DNA from: Clostridia bacterium
GTDB lineage: Bacteria; Bacillota; Clostridia; TANB77; CAG-508
Assembly (NCBI GenBank): GCA_017511265.1
Contig: JAFWKV010000016.1
Coordinates: forward strand, 1-46,555
Direction: 5' to 3'
DNA: 46,555 nt
Made by a program: the position numbers and the translations under genes. This document shows, in pieces, positions 25,760-35,963 of the stretch (its first letter is position 1; every line of letters begins with the position of its first letter). The notes under the pieces are model-generated. The model was not told the origin of the DNA. It saw only the letters and a program-made list of their open reading frames with translations, and did no database searches.

Positions 25760-28324
25760 TTATTCAGTAACCCATTTTATTAGGTTCAAATTTTCACTAT
25801 CTAAAAGCATTTCATGTTTTGGCATAATTCTAAACGTATAGCCATAATCTCCACCTGTTGTTAATTCTATTTTTGCTTTATAGTAATATTTTTTATTTTC
25901 TTCATCACTGCTTTCTAATTCCATTGGAATTACACTTACATTTTCTATAACGCCATTAGAATGAATCTTTCCATAATATGCTTCAACCTTAACATTTTCT
26001 ACATCAATGTTAGGTAATGTCACTTCACAAGCAACGTCAATATTATTTCCTGCATCCATTGTAATATTGTCTAAATTATTACGCTGTACAATTTTTATGT
26101 CCTTCCAATTAGTATATAAATCTTTTTTCCAACTGTTAAATCTTGCAGCTTCATCAACATTACTATAATATTTATTATATAAATCACATAAAGGCATATA
26201 TAAATTATTTGTATAATCAACAAGCATTCTTGATGTGCTATATTTTCCACCTGTTGTCATTATAGAATTTTTCATGATTTCTAGCCATTTGCTAGATATT
26301 CCATTTCTGTCTTTATCATAATACATAGGTATTATTTTGTTTTCAAGTGTGGAATATAAGCTTTCACTATCTGCTATATCTTGCTCTTGATATGAATTAT
26401 ATTCTGCATTTGTTCCTATTGTCCATCCATTAGTTTGATCATAGCCTTCTGCCCACCATCCATCTAGAACGCTGAAGTTTACTACACCGTTTACAGAGGC
26501 TTTTTGTCCGCTTGTTCCTGATGCTTCCATAGGTCTACGTGGATTATTTAACCATACATCAACACCACTTACTAAATATCTTGACATTCCTATATTATAG
26601 TTCTCAAGTAAGAATATTTTTCCCTTAAATTGTGGCATCATTGAAACTTCATGTATGTATCTAATTAATTCTTGACCTTCTATATCTGCTGGGTGAGCTT
26701 TACCTGCAAATACTAGTTGAACTGGTCTTTTACTATTATTTAAAATTTGTGTAATTCTTTCTAAATCTTTGAATATTAATGTAGCTCTTTTATAGGTTGC
26801 AAATCTTCTTGCAAATCCTATCATTAGAGCATTTGAGTCAAGTTTTGATGTAATGTTGTTTATTTCTTCATAACTTACACCTGCTCTTCTTAGTCTTTCT
26901 GTTGTATTTTCTTTTATTAATTCTATTAATTTTTCTTTTCTTTCTTGATGAGTTTCCCATAGTTCTTTATTTGGAATATCTTTTACTTTCTTCCATACGT
27001 CGTCTTTGTGTATTTTATCTTGCCAATATGGAATTAAGTGCTTATTGTATAGCTTTTTCATACTTGGTGCAAGCCATGAACATGTGTGTATACCATTGGT
27101 TACATAAGTAATTGGTGATTCGTTTGCAGCAATATTAGTCCATATATCTCCAAACAATTCTCTAGAAACTGCTCCGTGCAACTTGCTTACCCCGTTTTTC
27201 TTTCCTGCAATTTTTAAAGCAAATATTCCCATATTAAAACCAGGTTCTAATTCTTCTGATGGCTTCATTCCTAATTTTAAAAATTCTTCTCTATCTAAAT
27301 TTAGTCTTGGCCAAAAATCTTTAAAGTATTTTTCAACTAATGAAATTGGGAATATATCATTTCCTGCAGGTACTGGTGTATGTGTTGTAAATACTGTTTT
27401 TGAGCTTACTATATCTTTTGCTACTTCAAAAGATACTTGTTTTTCTATTATTGTATTTTTTATAAGTTCTAAAATTAAAAATGCTGAATGTCCTTCATTC
27501 ATATGATAAACTGTAGGTTTAAGACCAAGAATTTTTAATAAGTTGGTTCCTCCCATTCCTAATATTATTTCTTGTCTAATTCTCATTTCTTGATCACCAC
27601 CATAAAGTTTTAGAGTTGTTCCTCTATCTTCTTCATGATTTTTTTCTATATCTGAATCAAGTAAATATAGTGTTACTCTTCCAACATTTATTTGCCATAC
27701 TTTTAAATATATTCTTCTTTTTGGGAATTTAACAAATATTATTAGGTCTTCACCTTTTTCATTTTTTACAGGTTTTATTGGTAAATCTGACACATTAACT
27801 TCATTGTATTCAGTCTCTTGCATTCCATCTTTATTTATTTTTTGATTAAAATATCCTTCTTTATAGAACAATCCAACAGCAACTAGTGGTATTCCTAGGT
27901 CACTTGCAGATTTTAAATGGTCGCCAGATAAAATTCCTAATCCTCCAGAATAGATTGGAATTGTTTCATCTAAGCCGTATTCGGCTGAAAAATATGCAAT
28001 TAAGTCGTTTTTATTTTGTGGATATTTTTTTGAAAACCATGTGTTTTTGCTGTTCATATAATTTTCAAAGTTTTCAACGTTTTTGTTGTATTCCTTTAAA
28101 AAAGCAGGGTTATTTTCTGCCATTTCAAGTCTTTCTTGTGACACATGTTTTAAGAATTTAGTAGGATTTTTTAATGATTTTTCCCATAAATCTGAATCAA
28201 TTTCTTTGAATAGTTTTAAAAATTCTGTGTTCCATGACCACCATAAGTTGTTAGATATTTCTGATAGTTTGTTTATCTTTTTTGGTAATTGTGGATTTAC
28301 TGTAATTTTGTTGAATACGTACAT
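25760..28324 (-). CDS. glgP: Alpha-glucan phosphorylase (GT35, DUF3417 type)
   Basis: Releases glucose 1-phosphate from glycogen or maltodextrins with pyridoxal phosphate. The 854-residue protein starts with the DUF3417 segment NLWWSWNTEFLKLFKEID typical of the Thermotoga-like branch. The phosphorylase domain follows, with EYGLDETIPIYSGGLGILSGDHLK, HMNEGHSAFL, a TTHTPVPAGND segment and the pyridoxal-lysine region EASGTSGQKASVNGVVNFS followed by LDGWWAEGYD. A C-terminal beta-rich piece is unique to this subtype. The ATG follows AGGAGGAAT. A promoter lies at 28384-28412. It is monocistronic, bracketed by hairpin elements on both sides. Confidence 0.95.
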   Translation of the reverse strand: MYVFNKITVNPQLPKKINKLSEISNNLWWSWNTEFLKLFKEIDSDLWEKSLKNPTKFLKHVSQERLEMAENNPAFLKEYNKNVENFENYMNSKNTWFSKKYPQNKNDLIAYFSAEYGLDETIPIYSGGLGILSGDHLKSASDLGIPLVAVGLFYKEGYFNQKINKDGMQETEYNEVNVSDLPIKPVKNEKGEDLIIFVKFPKRRIYLKVWQINVGRVTLYLLDSDIEKNHEEDRGTTLKLYGGDQEMRIRQEIILGMGGTNLLKILGLKPTVYHMNEGHSAFLILELIKNTIIEKQVSFEVAKDIVSSKTVFTTHTPVPAGNDIFPISLVEKYFKDFWPRLNLDREEFLKLGMKPSEELEPGFNMGIFALKIAGKKNGVSKLHGAVSRELFGDIWTNIAANESPITYVTNGIHTCSWLAPSMKKLYNKHLIPYWQDKIHKDDVWKKVKDIPNKELWETHQERKEKLIELIKENTTERLRRAGVSYEEINNITSKLDSNALMIGFARRFATYKRATLIFKDLERITQILNNSKRPVQLVFAGKAHPADIEGQELIRYIHEVSMMPQFKGKIFLLENYNIGMSRYLVSGVDVWLNNPRRPMEASGTSGQKASVNGVVNFSVLDGWWAEGYDQTNGWTIGTNAEYNSYQEQDIADSESLYSTLENKIIPMYYDKDRNGISSKWLEIMKNSIMTTGGKYSTSRMLVDYTNNLYMPLCDLYNKYYSNVDEAARFNSWKKDLYTNWKDIKIVQRNNLDNITMDAGNNIDVACEVTLPNIDVENVKVEAYYGKIHSNGVIENVSVIPMELESSDEENKKYYYKAKIELTTGGDYGYTFRIMPKHEMLLDSENLNLIKWVTE

Positions 28325-28383
28325 TTGTTATATTCCTCCTTGGTAAATTTTATCATTTTTTCTTTTGGTTTTATACATTGTCT

Positions 28384-28412
28384 ATTATCTATTAAATAAA
28401 TTAATTTGTCAA
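28384..28412 (-). promoter_or_regulatory. Sigma-A-type promoter of glgP
   Basis: On the minus strand a perfect TTGACA (28407-28412) and GATAAT (28384-28389) stand 17 bases apart, about 60 bases before the glgP ATG. The hairpin element at 28432-28660 lies just upstream of it. Confidence 0.75.
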
Positions 28413-28431
28413 TACCTTAAATTATTTATTA

Positions 28432-28660
28432 TGCTAAAAGGATAATATATTGTTACAATTCACAGCTTTTAATATTAATATGTCCTGCCACGTGGTGAAT
28501 ACATAAAATTTTTTTCAAAACCTGCGTCTTTGCCTTCGGCAAAAACATAGCTGGGGTCTTCCTACCGGTTTTGATTTAAAAAATTTTATTGTATTCACCA
28601 CGGTCGCGGACTTTAAGTTAAATAGCCTGTGGATTGTAACAATATATTATCCTTTTAGCA
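28432..28660. repeat. Family-2 inverted-repeat element (CTGGGGTCTTC core), copy c
   Basis: Two stacked stems: an outer perfect one of about 34 bases (TGCTAAAAGGATAATATATT and onward) and an inner one GTGGTGAATACA...TGTATTCACCAC-like running to AAAACC/GGTTTT. The core is GTC, a small hairpin TTTGCC-TTC-GGCAAA, AAC, ATAG (28547-28550), loop CTGGGGTCTTC (28551-28561), CTA. Compared with copies a and b, the order of stems is circularly permuted. With the glgP promoter and a terminator, it accounts for the 387-base gap between glgP and the zinc-ribbon gene. Confidence 0.85.
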
Positions 28661-28673
28661 CGTTCAAAACATT

Positions 28674-28705
28674 AAAATAAGATGACTAAAATGTCATCTT
28701 ATTTT
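28674..28705 (-). terminator. Terminator after the zinc-ribbon/SPFH operon
   Basis: AAAATAAGATGAC pairs perfectly with GTCATCTTATTTT around a six-base loop, just past the stop codon of the minus-strand zinc-ribbon gene, with T-rich sequence following. Confidence 0.75.
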
Positions 28706-28711
28706 ACTAGA

Positions 28712-30133
28712 TTAATTATCAAATAAGCCTTTTTTTGCGTTGCTTCCTTTAATTGCAGTATTGTTTGCTCCGTCCATTCTAGAATTTCTTAGTCTTTTCT
28801 TTCTTTTAACTAGGTTGTCGATTTTTCTAAGATTTGTCGCATTCTTTTTAGTTTCTTTCTCATATGTATGTCTTGCACCTGCATTACGATATTTTCCATA
28901 TATTATAAAATAATATACTAAGCCTGCTAATAAGAATATCCATCCCCAATTGTTGTCAGAATCTGAACTTGATTTTAAGCTTGTTACAAATATTGCTGCA
29001 ATTAATCCCAATATTTCTACAAATACAGATACACCAATTAATTTTGGCATATGTATTGGCACACTTCCCATTGTTTCTTTTGTTCTTGCATTAACTGCAA
29101 CATAGTGTAAAACATTTTTGTCTCCTTTTTTCTGTAAATAGCTATATAGCCATACAGGAAGGTATGCTGATTTCCATTGTTGGCCTTTAATTTCTAAGTC
29201 TTCATTATCCCATTTTACACCACGGTCATAAAATTCTAATGACTCATTTGCTGCAAATCTTGCAATGTCTTTGGCTTGTTCTTTGACTATTGGTCGTAAT
29301 TGATCTATATTTGTGTCACGTTTTTCTGATGAATAACCACTTAAATAGTTTGAGTCCCATTTTACACAGTTTTCAATGTCAAATGGCATTATTGCATTTA
29401 TTACATTATTTGTTTTACTTTTATCGTTATTATTTAATTTATCGAGGCTTGATTCTACTGTTAATCCATCAATTGTTAAATCAAATTCACGTTCTACATC
29501 GTAAAGGTCAGCATCATAATATGTTTCTTCATTGTCTCCATGTTTTTCAGTGTATCTTCTAACTTCATGTTCTCCTTGACCTGTTAATTTTGCATGTGAG
29601 TTAATGTCTACAACCATATATGGAAAATATGCTCCCATTATGTTTTCAGTAGTAAACTCTCTTCTAAACATAGGATGTGCAAAGAATTTTCTTTTGCCTA
29701 CAAAGTTTTCTATTTGTTCTTGAGCTTCTTTTTTTGTTAATTTGAATGGCAACACTACATCTGGAACAGCTCCATTTGGTATTTGTTCATTAATTGATAA
29801 TGTGTTTCTGCACCAATGGCATCTAGCTTGTGTTGAATGATTTGTATCAATTACAACTTCTGCACCACAACTACTACATTTTAATGTAATAATATCTTCT
29901 GCATCTTTTGCTATGTCTTGTGTTCCTGATGCAAACACTTCGCCTTCAAGTTTACTTGTGTCTGTTTCAAAGCCTTCTACTTTTTCTGGCTCGAATTCGT
30001 GTCTACAAAAGTTACATCTAAGTTTCCCTGTTTTTGCATTTAATGAAATATCTGTTGCTCCACATTTAGGACATTTTGTTTGTCCATTTTTTGCACCTTC
30101 ATCTGTTTTTACTATTTTTGGTTCATCACTCAT
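28712..30133 (-). CDS. TFIIB-type zinc-ribbon membrane protein (YdjG-like)
   Basis: A 473-residue protein. Two zinc ribbons open it: CPKCGATDIS...CNFCRHEF near residues 21-45, and CSSCGAEVV...CHWCRNTL near 85-108. A long soluble domain follows (FKLTKKEAQEQIENFVGKRKFFAHPMFRR, YFPYMVVDI, AYLPVWLYSY). Two hydrophobic segments near residues 366-385 and 395-412 then precede a basic tail. The family resembles B. subtilis YdjG, which is co-expressed with PspA and the SPFH protein YdjI under envelope stress. It lies four bases after the SPFH gene, so the pair is one operon. No pspA is in the window. The role in membrane stress is inferred. Confidence 0.75.
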   Translation of the reverse strand: MSDEPKIVKTDEGAKNGQTKCPKCGATDISLNAKTGKLRCNFCRHEFEPEKVEGFETDTSKLEGEVFASGTQDIAKDAEDIITLKCSSCGAEVVIDTNHSTQARCHWCRNTLSINEQIPNGAVPDVVLPFKLTKKEAQEQIENFVGKRKFFAHPMFRREFTTENIMGAYFPYMVVDINSHAKLTGQGEHEVRRYTEKHGDNEETYYDADLYDVEREFDLTIDGLTVESSLDKLNNNDKSKTNNVINAIMPFDIENCVKWDSNYLSGYSSEKRDTNIDQLRPIVKEQAKDIARFAANESLEFYDRGVKWDNEDLEIKGQQWKSAYLPVWLYSYLQKKGDKNVLHYVAVNARTKETMGSVPIHMPKLIGVSVFVEILGLIAAIFVTSLKSSSDSDNNWGWIFLLAGLVYYFIIYGKYRNAGARHTYEKETKKNATNLRKIDNLVKRKKRLRNSRMDGANNTAIKGSNAKKGLFDN

Positions 30134-30136
30134 AGT

Positions 30137-31297
30137 CTATACCCCCAATAGTTGTTTTTTCTTAGCGTCGTAATCCTCCTGTGTAATTAATCCTTCATCT
30201 AGCATTTCTTTATATTTTTTTAGTTCTTCCATTGGATCTGCAGCAGCTGCTGGTTGTTGCTGAACTGGTTGTTGTTGTAATCCTCCCATAGCACCTCCTA
30301 CTGCATTCATGCCCATTCCCATAAATGCCATTCCAGCTGCTCCTCCGCCATTTTCACCTGCTGCTTGGAATCCACGTGCTGCAGCTTGTTGCATAAATGA
30401 ATTTCCACGATTTCCTGCTAAAGCATCAGCTTTTTTAACATCACTTAATAATTGTTTTGTATCTTCATCATATTCAATTGCTTGAATTGCAACTTTAACA
30501 ATTTCAAGTCCTCTATCTGTTTTCCATTGATATCCATCATCAACTGCTTGTGATAAGCTTTGTGCGAATCCAACTTGGTCTCCTTGTATTTTGTTTATAC
30601 GATTTCCTTTGTTTGGATCATTTGTATAATTTGAAAATGCTCCTGCTAAGCTACTTACAACTTCGTTAAATAATTGTGCTGCAGCGTCATTGTCCATATC
30701 TGCAAAGTCAAATACTTCTCCTCCTGTTATATAGTCAACTGGTACAAAGTTTTTTATGAATAAAATTGGGTCTACGATTTTTAATGTGTATGTTCCTCTT
30801 GTAACTGCTCCAACTTGTGCTCCTAAATATGCATCATCCCAATATATTTCTGATTGTGTTCCGAAACGGTTATTAGGGATTTCTTTTAAGTTTACATATA
30901 CTGCTATTTGTTGTGACCCTGGTTGTCCTCCAAATTTAAATCTTTCCCATGATTGTTTAATTAAAGATGATACTATTCCATCTCCTGCAAATATTGATTG
31001 TGAATTTATGTCTTCTGATGAGAATGTGTATCCCCCTGGTTCTGCAATAAGTCCTGTTATTGCTCCTTCTTGTAATGTTACTAATGCTGTTCCTTCTGGT
31101 ACTACTATTTTACTTCCATTTGAAATTATATTTGTGCTCCCTTTTGTGTTTGATCCTCTTCCTGCGTTTTGTCCTTGTGGTACTGCTGGAAATAACGCAG
31201 CTGTACCTGGTACTCCTGTCATTGGCATTATAAAGTCTTTCCATTGGTCTGCAAATGTTCCTCCTATTGCTCCTGTAAATGCTTTAATAAATCCCAT
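30137..31297 (-). CDS. SPFH-domain protein with C-terminal SHOCT (YdjI-like)
   Basis: A 386-residue protein. It begins MGFIKAFTGAIGGTFADQW, then a virion-core/SPFH-type domain (IVVPEGTALVTLQEGAI, EPGGYTFSSED, GVTRGTYTLKIVDP-like). A Met/Gly/Gln-rich linker follows (GMGMNAVGGAMGG, QQQP repeats). The last 33 residues form a SHOCT domain (DPMEELKKYKEMLDEGLITQ). SHOCT tails recruit partners, here perhaps the zinc-ribbon protein encoded four bases downstream. ATG 31297 follows AGGAGGTTT; the upstream extension precedes that site. The SPFH fold suggests assembly on the inner face of the membrane; the function is inferred from the B. subtilis YdjI family. Confidence 0.82.
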   Translation of the reverse strand: MGFIKAFTGAIGGTFADQWKDFIMPMTGVPGTAALFPAVPQGQNAGRGSNTKGSTNIISNGSKIVVPEGTALVTLQEGAITGLIAEPGGYTFSSEDINSQSIFAGDGIVSSLIKQSWERFKFGGQPGSQQIAVYVNLKEIPNNRFGTQSEIYWDDAYLGAQVGAVTRGTYTLKIVDPILFIKNFVPVDYITGGEVFDFADMDNDAAAQLFNEVVSSLAGAFSNYTNDPNKGNRINKIQGDQVGFAQSLSQAVDDGYQWKTDRGLEIVKVAIQAIEYDEDTKQLLSDVKKADALAGNRGNSFMQQAAARGFQAAGENGGGAAGMAFMGMGMNAVGGAMGGLQQQPVQQQPAAAADPMEELKKYKEMLDEGLITQEDYDAKKKQLLGV

Positions 31298-31361
31298 AAT
31301 AAAACCTCCTATTTTATTTATTTTGCAACAGTATATCATTGTTTTGTTTAAAAGTAAAGAG

Positions 31362-31391
31362 AAAAAAATCGACCAATCGGTCGAAATTTTT
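31362..31391 (-). terminator. Intrinsic terminator after the Fic gene
   Basis: On the minus strand AAATTTCGACC and GGTCGATTTTTTT form a GC-centred stem with a clear T-run, directly after the Fic stop codon and about 65 bases before the SPFH gene. Confidence 0.85.
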
Positions 31392-31395
31392 CCCC

Positions 31396-32055
31396 TTAAG
31401 ATTCAAACATAATTCCGTCAATTGCATTATTATAAATCCAATTTTTTAGTTTTTCCATATTGTTTGTTTCATAAAATTCTGTTAATAATTCTCCAAATTC
31501 TGTTTTTTGATTACCTGAAACTGAAATTATTCCTGCCCCATTTTTTATCATTTCAGCATTTGCAAATAGCATAGCTGTTCTTTTATTTCCATCCCAAAAG
31601 GCTTGTGTTCTCATAAGATAGCACATTATTGAAATTGACCTTTCAGTTGCATTTTCTATTTTTTTATATTTTTCAATATTTTTTTCAATTTCATCTTTGC
31701 TTGGCAATTCTGGTTTCCAATCTGTTCCGCCAATTCTAACGTCACCATACCTTAATTTCCCAGCATTTTCTATTAGGTTGCTTCCTACCAAGCTATTTAT
31801 ACTACATAAATAATTAAAGTCAAGTTTGCTATTTAATGTATTTAGTATAAACTGCCATGCGTGTTTTAAATTATTTATTGTTACTATTTCGTCTACTCGT
31901 AAGTGTGCAATGTTTCCGCCATCATATATTACTTGAGTTTCGGGAAATGTTATATTTATTCCTTCTATATTTGCACTTTTCCATATATAATCTACTATGT
32001 TTCTTTTTGCTACAAATACATTTTGCTCAATTGTCATATTATATTTATTTTCCAT
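31396..32055 (-). CDS. Fic/DOC-family protein with substituted catalytic histidine
   Basis: A 219-residue protein. Fic enzymes transfer AMP or other phosphate groups to target hydroxyls using an H-P-F-x-(D/E)-G-N-(G/K)-R motif. Here the motif is QAFWDGNKRTA at residues 151-161: Gln151 replaces the catalytic His, while Phe153, Asp155, Gly156, Asn157, Lys158 and Arg159 remain. The N-terminal SANIEG (27-32) matches the inhibitory helix pattern (S/T)xxxE(G/N). The protein may therefore be inactive as an AMP transferase, or use another chemistry as some Fic proteins do. It starts at ATG 32055 with AGGGGCT upstream. It has its own terminator and no visible toxin or antitoxin partner, although the built-in inhibitory helix would make one unnecessary. 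Confidence 0.85.
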   Translation of the reverse strand: MENKYNMTIEQNVFVAKRNIVDYIWKSANIEGINITFPETQVIYDGGNIAHLRVDEIVTINNLKHAWQFILNTLNSKLDFNYLCSINSLVGSNLIENAGKLRYGDVRIGGTDWKPELPSKDEIEKNIEKYKKIENATERSISIMCYLMRTQAFWDGNKRTAMLFANAEMIKNGAGIISVSGNQKTEFGELLTEFYETNNMEKLKNWIYNNAIDGIMFES

Positions 32056-32108
32056 TCACATCAGCCCCTGTCTTTTACTATTATATAGTATTTTTTAGTA
32101 AAAGTAAA

Positions 32109-32128
32109 GGGTGGGATTTCTCCCACCC
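32109..32128 (-). terminator. GC-rich hairpin between groEL and fic
   Basis: GGGTGGGA pairs with TCCCACCC around a four-base loop, followed on the minus strand by TTTACTTTTAC. It lies within the gap between groEL and the Fic gene, about 50 bases upstream of the latter, and is probably a second terminator for groEL. Confidence 0.6.
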
Positions 32129-32224
32129 ACTGTCTGTTAAAACTTTTTATACACGTCGACTTAACAAGCTCTATTAGGATATATAAATTGAAACCAATAT
32201 GATTTTTTATTGTCTTAAACATAT

Positions 32225-32270
32225 TATACCACAAATTATTATAATTTAAAGTATAATAATTTGTGGTATA
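32225..32270 (-). terminator. Terminator hairpin after groEL
   Basis: A perfect 19-base inverted repeat (TATACCACAAATTATTATA and its complement) around an eight-base loop stands 16 bases past the groEL stop codon. The T-run is on the plus-strand side, so it is not ideal for minus-strand termination but is well placed as an mRNA 3' end. Confidence 0.65.
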
Positions 32271-32285
32271 TTTTTTTAAATTATT

Positions 32286-34233
<1,948 letters not shown>

Positions 34234-34252
34234 TTACCTCCTTTTGATTTTA

Positions 34253-34279
34253 TTAGCACTCTTTCTCTTTGACTGCTAA
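34253..34279 (-). promoter_or_regulatory. CIRCE operator (HrcA site) of groES-groEL
   Basis: TTAGCACTC, nine bases, then GACTGCTAA. This matches the CIRCE consensus TTAGCACTC-N9-GAGTGCTAA with one change in the right half (G to C at its third base). It lies between the -10 region and the groES start, where HrcA binding blocks transcription until heat stress. Confidence 0.92.
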
Positions 34280-34280
34280 T

Positions 34281-34309
34281 AATTTATACCCATTTGTAAT
34301 AAAAGTCAA
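34281..34309 (-). promoter_or_regulatory. Sigma-A-type promoter of groES-groEL
   Basis: On the minus strand TTGACT (34304-34309) and TAAATT (34281-34286) are 17 bases apart, immediately upstream of the CIRCE element. Confidence 0.6.
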
Positions 34310-34377
34310 TAGAATTCACAAACTTTTCACATAAACTTCTTGACAAGTTTATTATATGCTTGAAAAACTGACATTAG

Positions 34378-34466
34378 AACTAAAAAATAATCAAATAAAA
34401 ATTTTAGAAGTCTCATTTCAATCAAGCGTCGACATATAAAATCTTTATTTGATTATTTTTTAGTTT
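34378..34466. repeat. Short inverted-repeat element with a partial family-4 core
   Basis: Arms AACTAAAAAATAATCAAATA and its complement (34378-34399 with 34444-34465) close a 44-base loop. The loop carries, on the minus strand, CGCTTGATTGAAATGAG, which differs from the family-4 core CGCTTGATTGGAATAAG at two positions. It stands between the groES promoter region and the end of the next gene and may terminate the latter. Confidence 0.6.
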
Positions 34467-34468
34467 TA

Positions 34469-35077
34469 TTACTGTTTAACAAGCCTACTAATAATTCCAT
34501 CAAAGTATGTTTCAACTTCTTTATCTGTAGTATTTTCGTCAATAGGCATTCTAATAAAAACAGCTCTTCTAGGATACTTATTATTATACATAAGAATTAG
34601 TTGCCTTTCTTTAAACTTATCAGCATACATATCATCAAAATTTTCTACCATTGGTTTTAATCTAAAAGGCTTTCTTATTTTATTCATAAACTCTACATAG
34701 CATGATTTAATAAACCAAATAGTATCTTCTCCCAATGTTTCCTCTAGTGAAAATAGAATTTTTCTGTTTTCATCTGATAAGGTATTATAATTAATCATTA
34801 TCCATGCATATCCCTTTCCTGCTTGTAAAAATGTTTGCGTTTTTTCTTGCTTCATTAGTTCTAATACATCAGCCCTTTTTACACTCTTTTTTCCTTTTTT
34901 AACTATATTTTTTCTATTTGCACTACTCATTGATGTTTCAATATTTTTTTCTAAACAAGCCTTACATGCTTTTTGTAATGGTTTTTCTATTATTGTGTTT
35001 ATTATCTCCTCTGCTTTTTTATTTTCTAAGAGTTTTTTTCCAACTTTTCCTATTGGTTTGACTTCACTTACTAACAT
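34469..35077 (-). CDS. Hypothetical protein, 202 residues
   Basis: I do not recognise this protein. The N-terminal 75 residues are basic, with a lone Cys38-x2-Cys41 (KACKACLEKN) and SSANRKNIVKKGKKSVKRADV. The rest looks like a compact mixed fold with aromatic patches (GKGYAWIMINYNTLSDENR, GEDTIWFIKSCYVEFMNKIRKPFRLKP) and ends in a strand-rich part (RRAVFIRMPIDENTTDKEVE). No signal peptide or membrane segment. The ATG has AAGGTGAG-like sequence before it. It lies between groES and tRNA-Leu, with terminators on both sides, so it is a single-gene unit. Confidence 0.7.
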   Translation of the reverse strand: MLVSEVKPIGKVGKKLLENKKAEEIINTIIEKPLQKACKACLEKNIETSMSSANRKNIVKKGKKSVKRADVLELMKQEKTQTFLQAGKGYAWIMINYNTLSDENRKILFSLEETLGEDTIWFIKSCYVEFMNKIRKPFRLKPMVENFDDMYADKFKERQLILMYNNKYPRRAVFIRMPIDENTTDKEVETYFDGIISRLVKQ

Positions 35078-35139
35078 ATAATTCTCACCTTTTTTGTTTT
35101 ATTTTATCGAATTTTGTCGAAATTTTTATATTATTTTAC

Positions 35140-35175
35140 AAAAAGGTAATTTTCATTTACGAAAATTACCTTTTT
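35140..35175. terminator. Hairpin between tRNA-Leu and the gene at 34469
   Basis: AAAAAGGTAATTTTC pairs perfectly with GAAAATTACCTTTTT around six bases. T-runs follow on both strands, so it can end transcription in either direction; here it backs up the tRNA-Leu terminator. Confidence 0.6.
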
Positions 35176-35202
35176 ACGTATTTTTCTTTTTTCGCAAAAA
35201 AA

Positions 35203-35228
35203 AAAATCAACCATTTCTGATTGATTTT
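35203..35228 (-). terminator. Intrinsic terminator of tRNA-Leu
   Basis: AAAATCAA pairs with TTGATTTT, and on the minus strand the stem runs into ten T. It lies about 40 bases past the tRNA 3' end. Confidence 0.8.
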
Positions 35229-35269
35229 CATATCATCTGTTCTATGAAAAGTTCGAACAGATACGTCGT

Positions 35270-35353
35270 TGGTGCGGATGAGAGGACTCGAACCTCCACG
35301 CCGTTGGCACTAGTTCCTAAGACTAGCGCGTCTGCCAGTTCCGCCACATCCGC
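35270..35353 (-). tRNA. tRNA-Leu (anticodon TAG)
   Basis: A class II tRNA on the minus strand. Acceptor GCGGATG/CATCCGC, anticodon stem CTAGT/ACTAG around CTTAGGA (anticodon TAG, reading CUA and related codons), a long variable arm TGCCAACGGCGT, T arm GAGGTTCGAGTCCTC, and encoded CCA. It has its own promoter and terminator. Confidence 0.95.
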
Positions 35354-35373
35354 ATATTTACTTGACAACAATT

Positions 35374-35403
35374 ATTGTAGCATATTTAAGCTTTTGCTGT
35401 CAA
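35374..35403 (-). promoter_or_regulatory. Sigma-A-type promoter of tRNA-Leu
   Basis: On the minus strand TTGACA (35398-35403) and TACAAT (35374-35379) are 18 bases apart, some 20 bases before the tRNA 5' end. Confidence 0.75.
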
Positions 35404-35419
35404 GTACTTATTAATAATT

Positions 35420-35947
35420 TTATTTTGTAAATTTTAGCAGCAATCCTCCAATCAGCATATATGCATATTTAAATACTTTCTTTTTTCTATAATATTTTGC
35501 AGTTTCTTCGATTGTACAATACTTATCTACAAGAGTTAAAATAAATGTTTCTTTATATTTAGGTAATTTAACTGTTAAAGGCCACATATGTTTAATTATC
35601 ATATCTTTTTCTATGTCATTTAATTCAAATATTTTAGATGCATTTTCATAAGCACACCTTCCATGTGTAAATGCATGTAGCCCTTTTCTATCTCCTTTTT
35701 CTCTCCAATTATATAAAAACAAATCATGCAGCATTGCACCTTTAGCAGCTGACTTATAATCTAGCCCCAGCTTTTTACATAGTATATAGCAATAATATGA
35801 TGCTGTATAGCAGTGGCTAAAACAATTTGTATCATAATGTTGCATAAAATTATTCATCTGCAATACTGTTTCATTTTCAATTAATTCTCTAATAATACTT
35901 TGAAATTCAGCATCTTCTTTTGCACTCTTTTCTTTTTGTTTTGTCAT
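35420..35947 (-). CDS. HD-domain phosphohydrolase-like protein
   Basis: A 175-residue protein. His45 in NCFSHCYTASYYC, the His74-Asp75 pair in AMLHDLFLYNW, a later His in AFTHGR and HMWPL, and an Asp in LTLVDKYCT form the metal-binding pattern of HD phosphohydrolases. The target (nucleotide or phosphate ester) cannot be told from the sequence. Similar short HD proteins are common in clostridia. It lies 16 bases after the transglutaminase-like gene, so the two are probably co-transcribed. The ATG follows AAAGGAGTA. Confidence 0.85.
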   Translation of the reverse strand: MTKQKEKSAKEDAEFQSIIRELIENETVLQMNNFMQHYDTNCFSHCYTASYYCYILCKKLGLDYKSAAKGAMLHDLFLYNWREKGDRKGLHAFTHGRCAYENASKIFELNDIEKDMIIKHMWPLTVKLPKYKETFILTLVDKYCTIEETAKYYRKKKVFKYAYMLIGGLLLKFTK

Positions 35948-35963
35948 GATTTTTACTCCTTTG

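Noticed and set aside
32130..32220. Further family-4 remnant (TACACGTCGACTTAACAAGC)
   Set aside because: It shares only GTCGAC and an AAGC with the elements at 34378 and 41548, has no long arms, and could not be told from chance.
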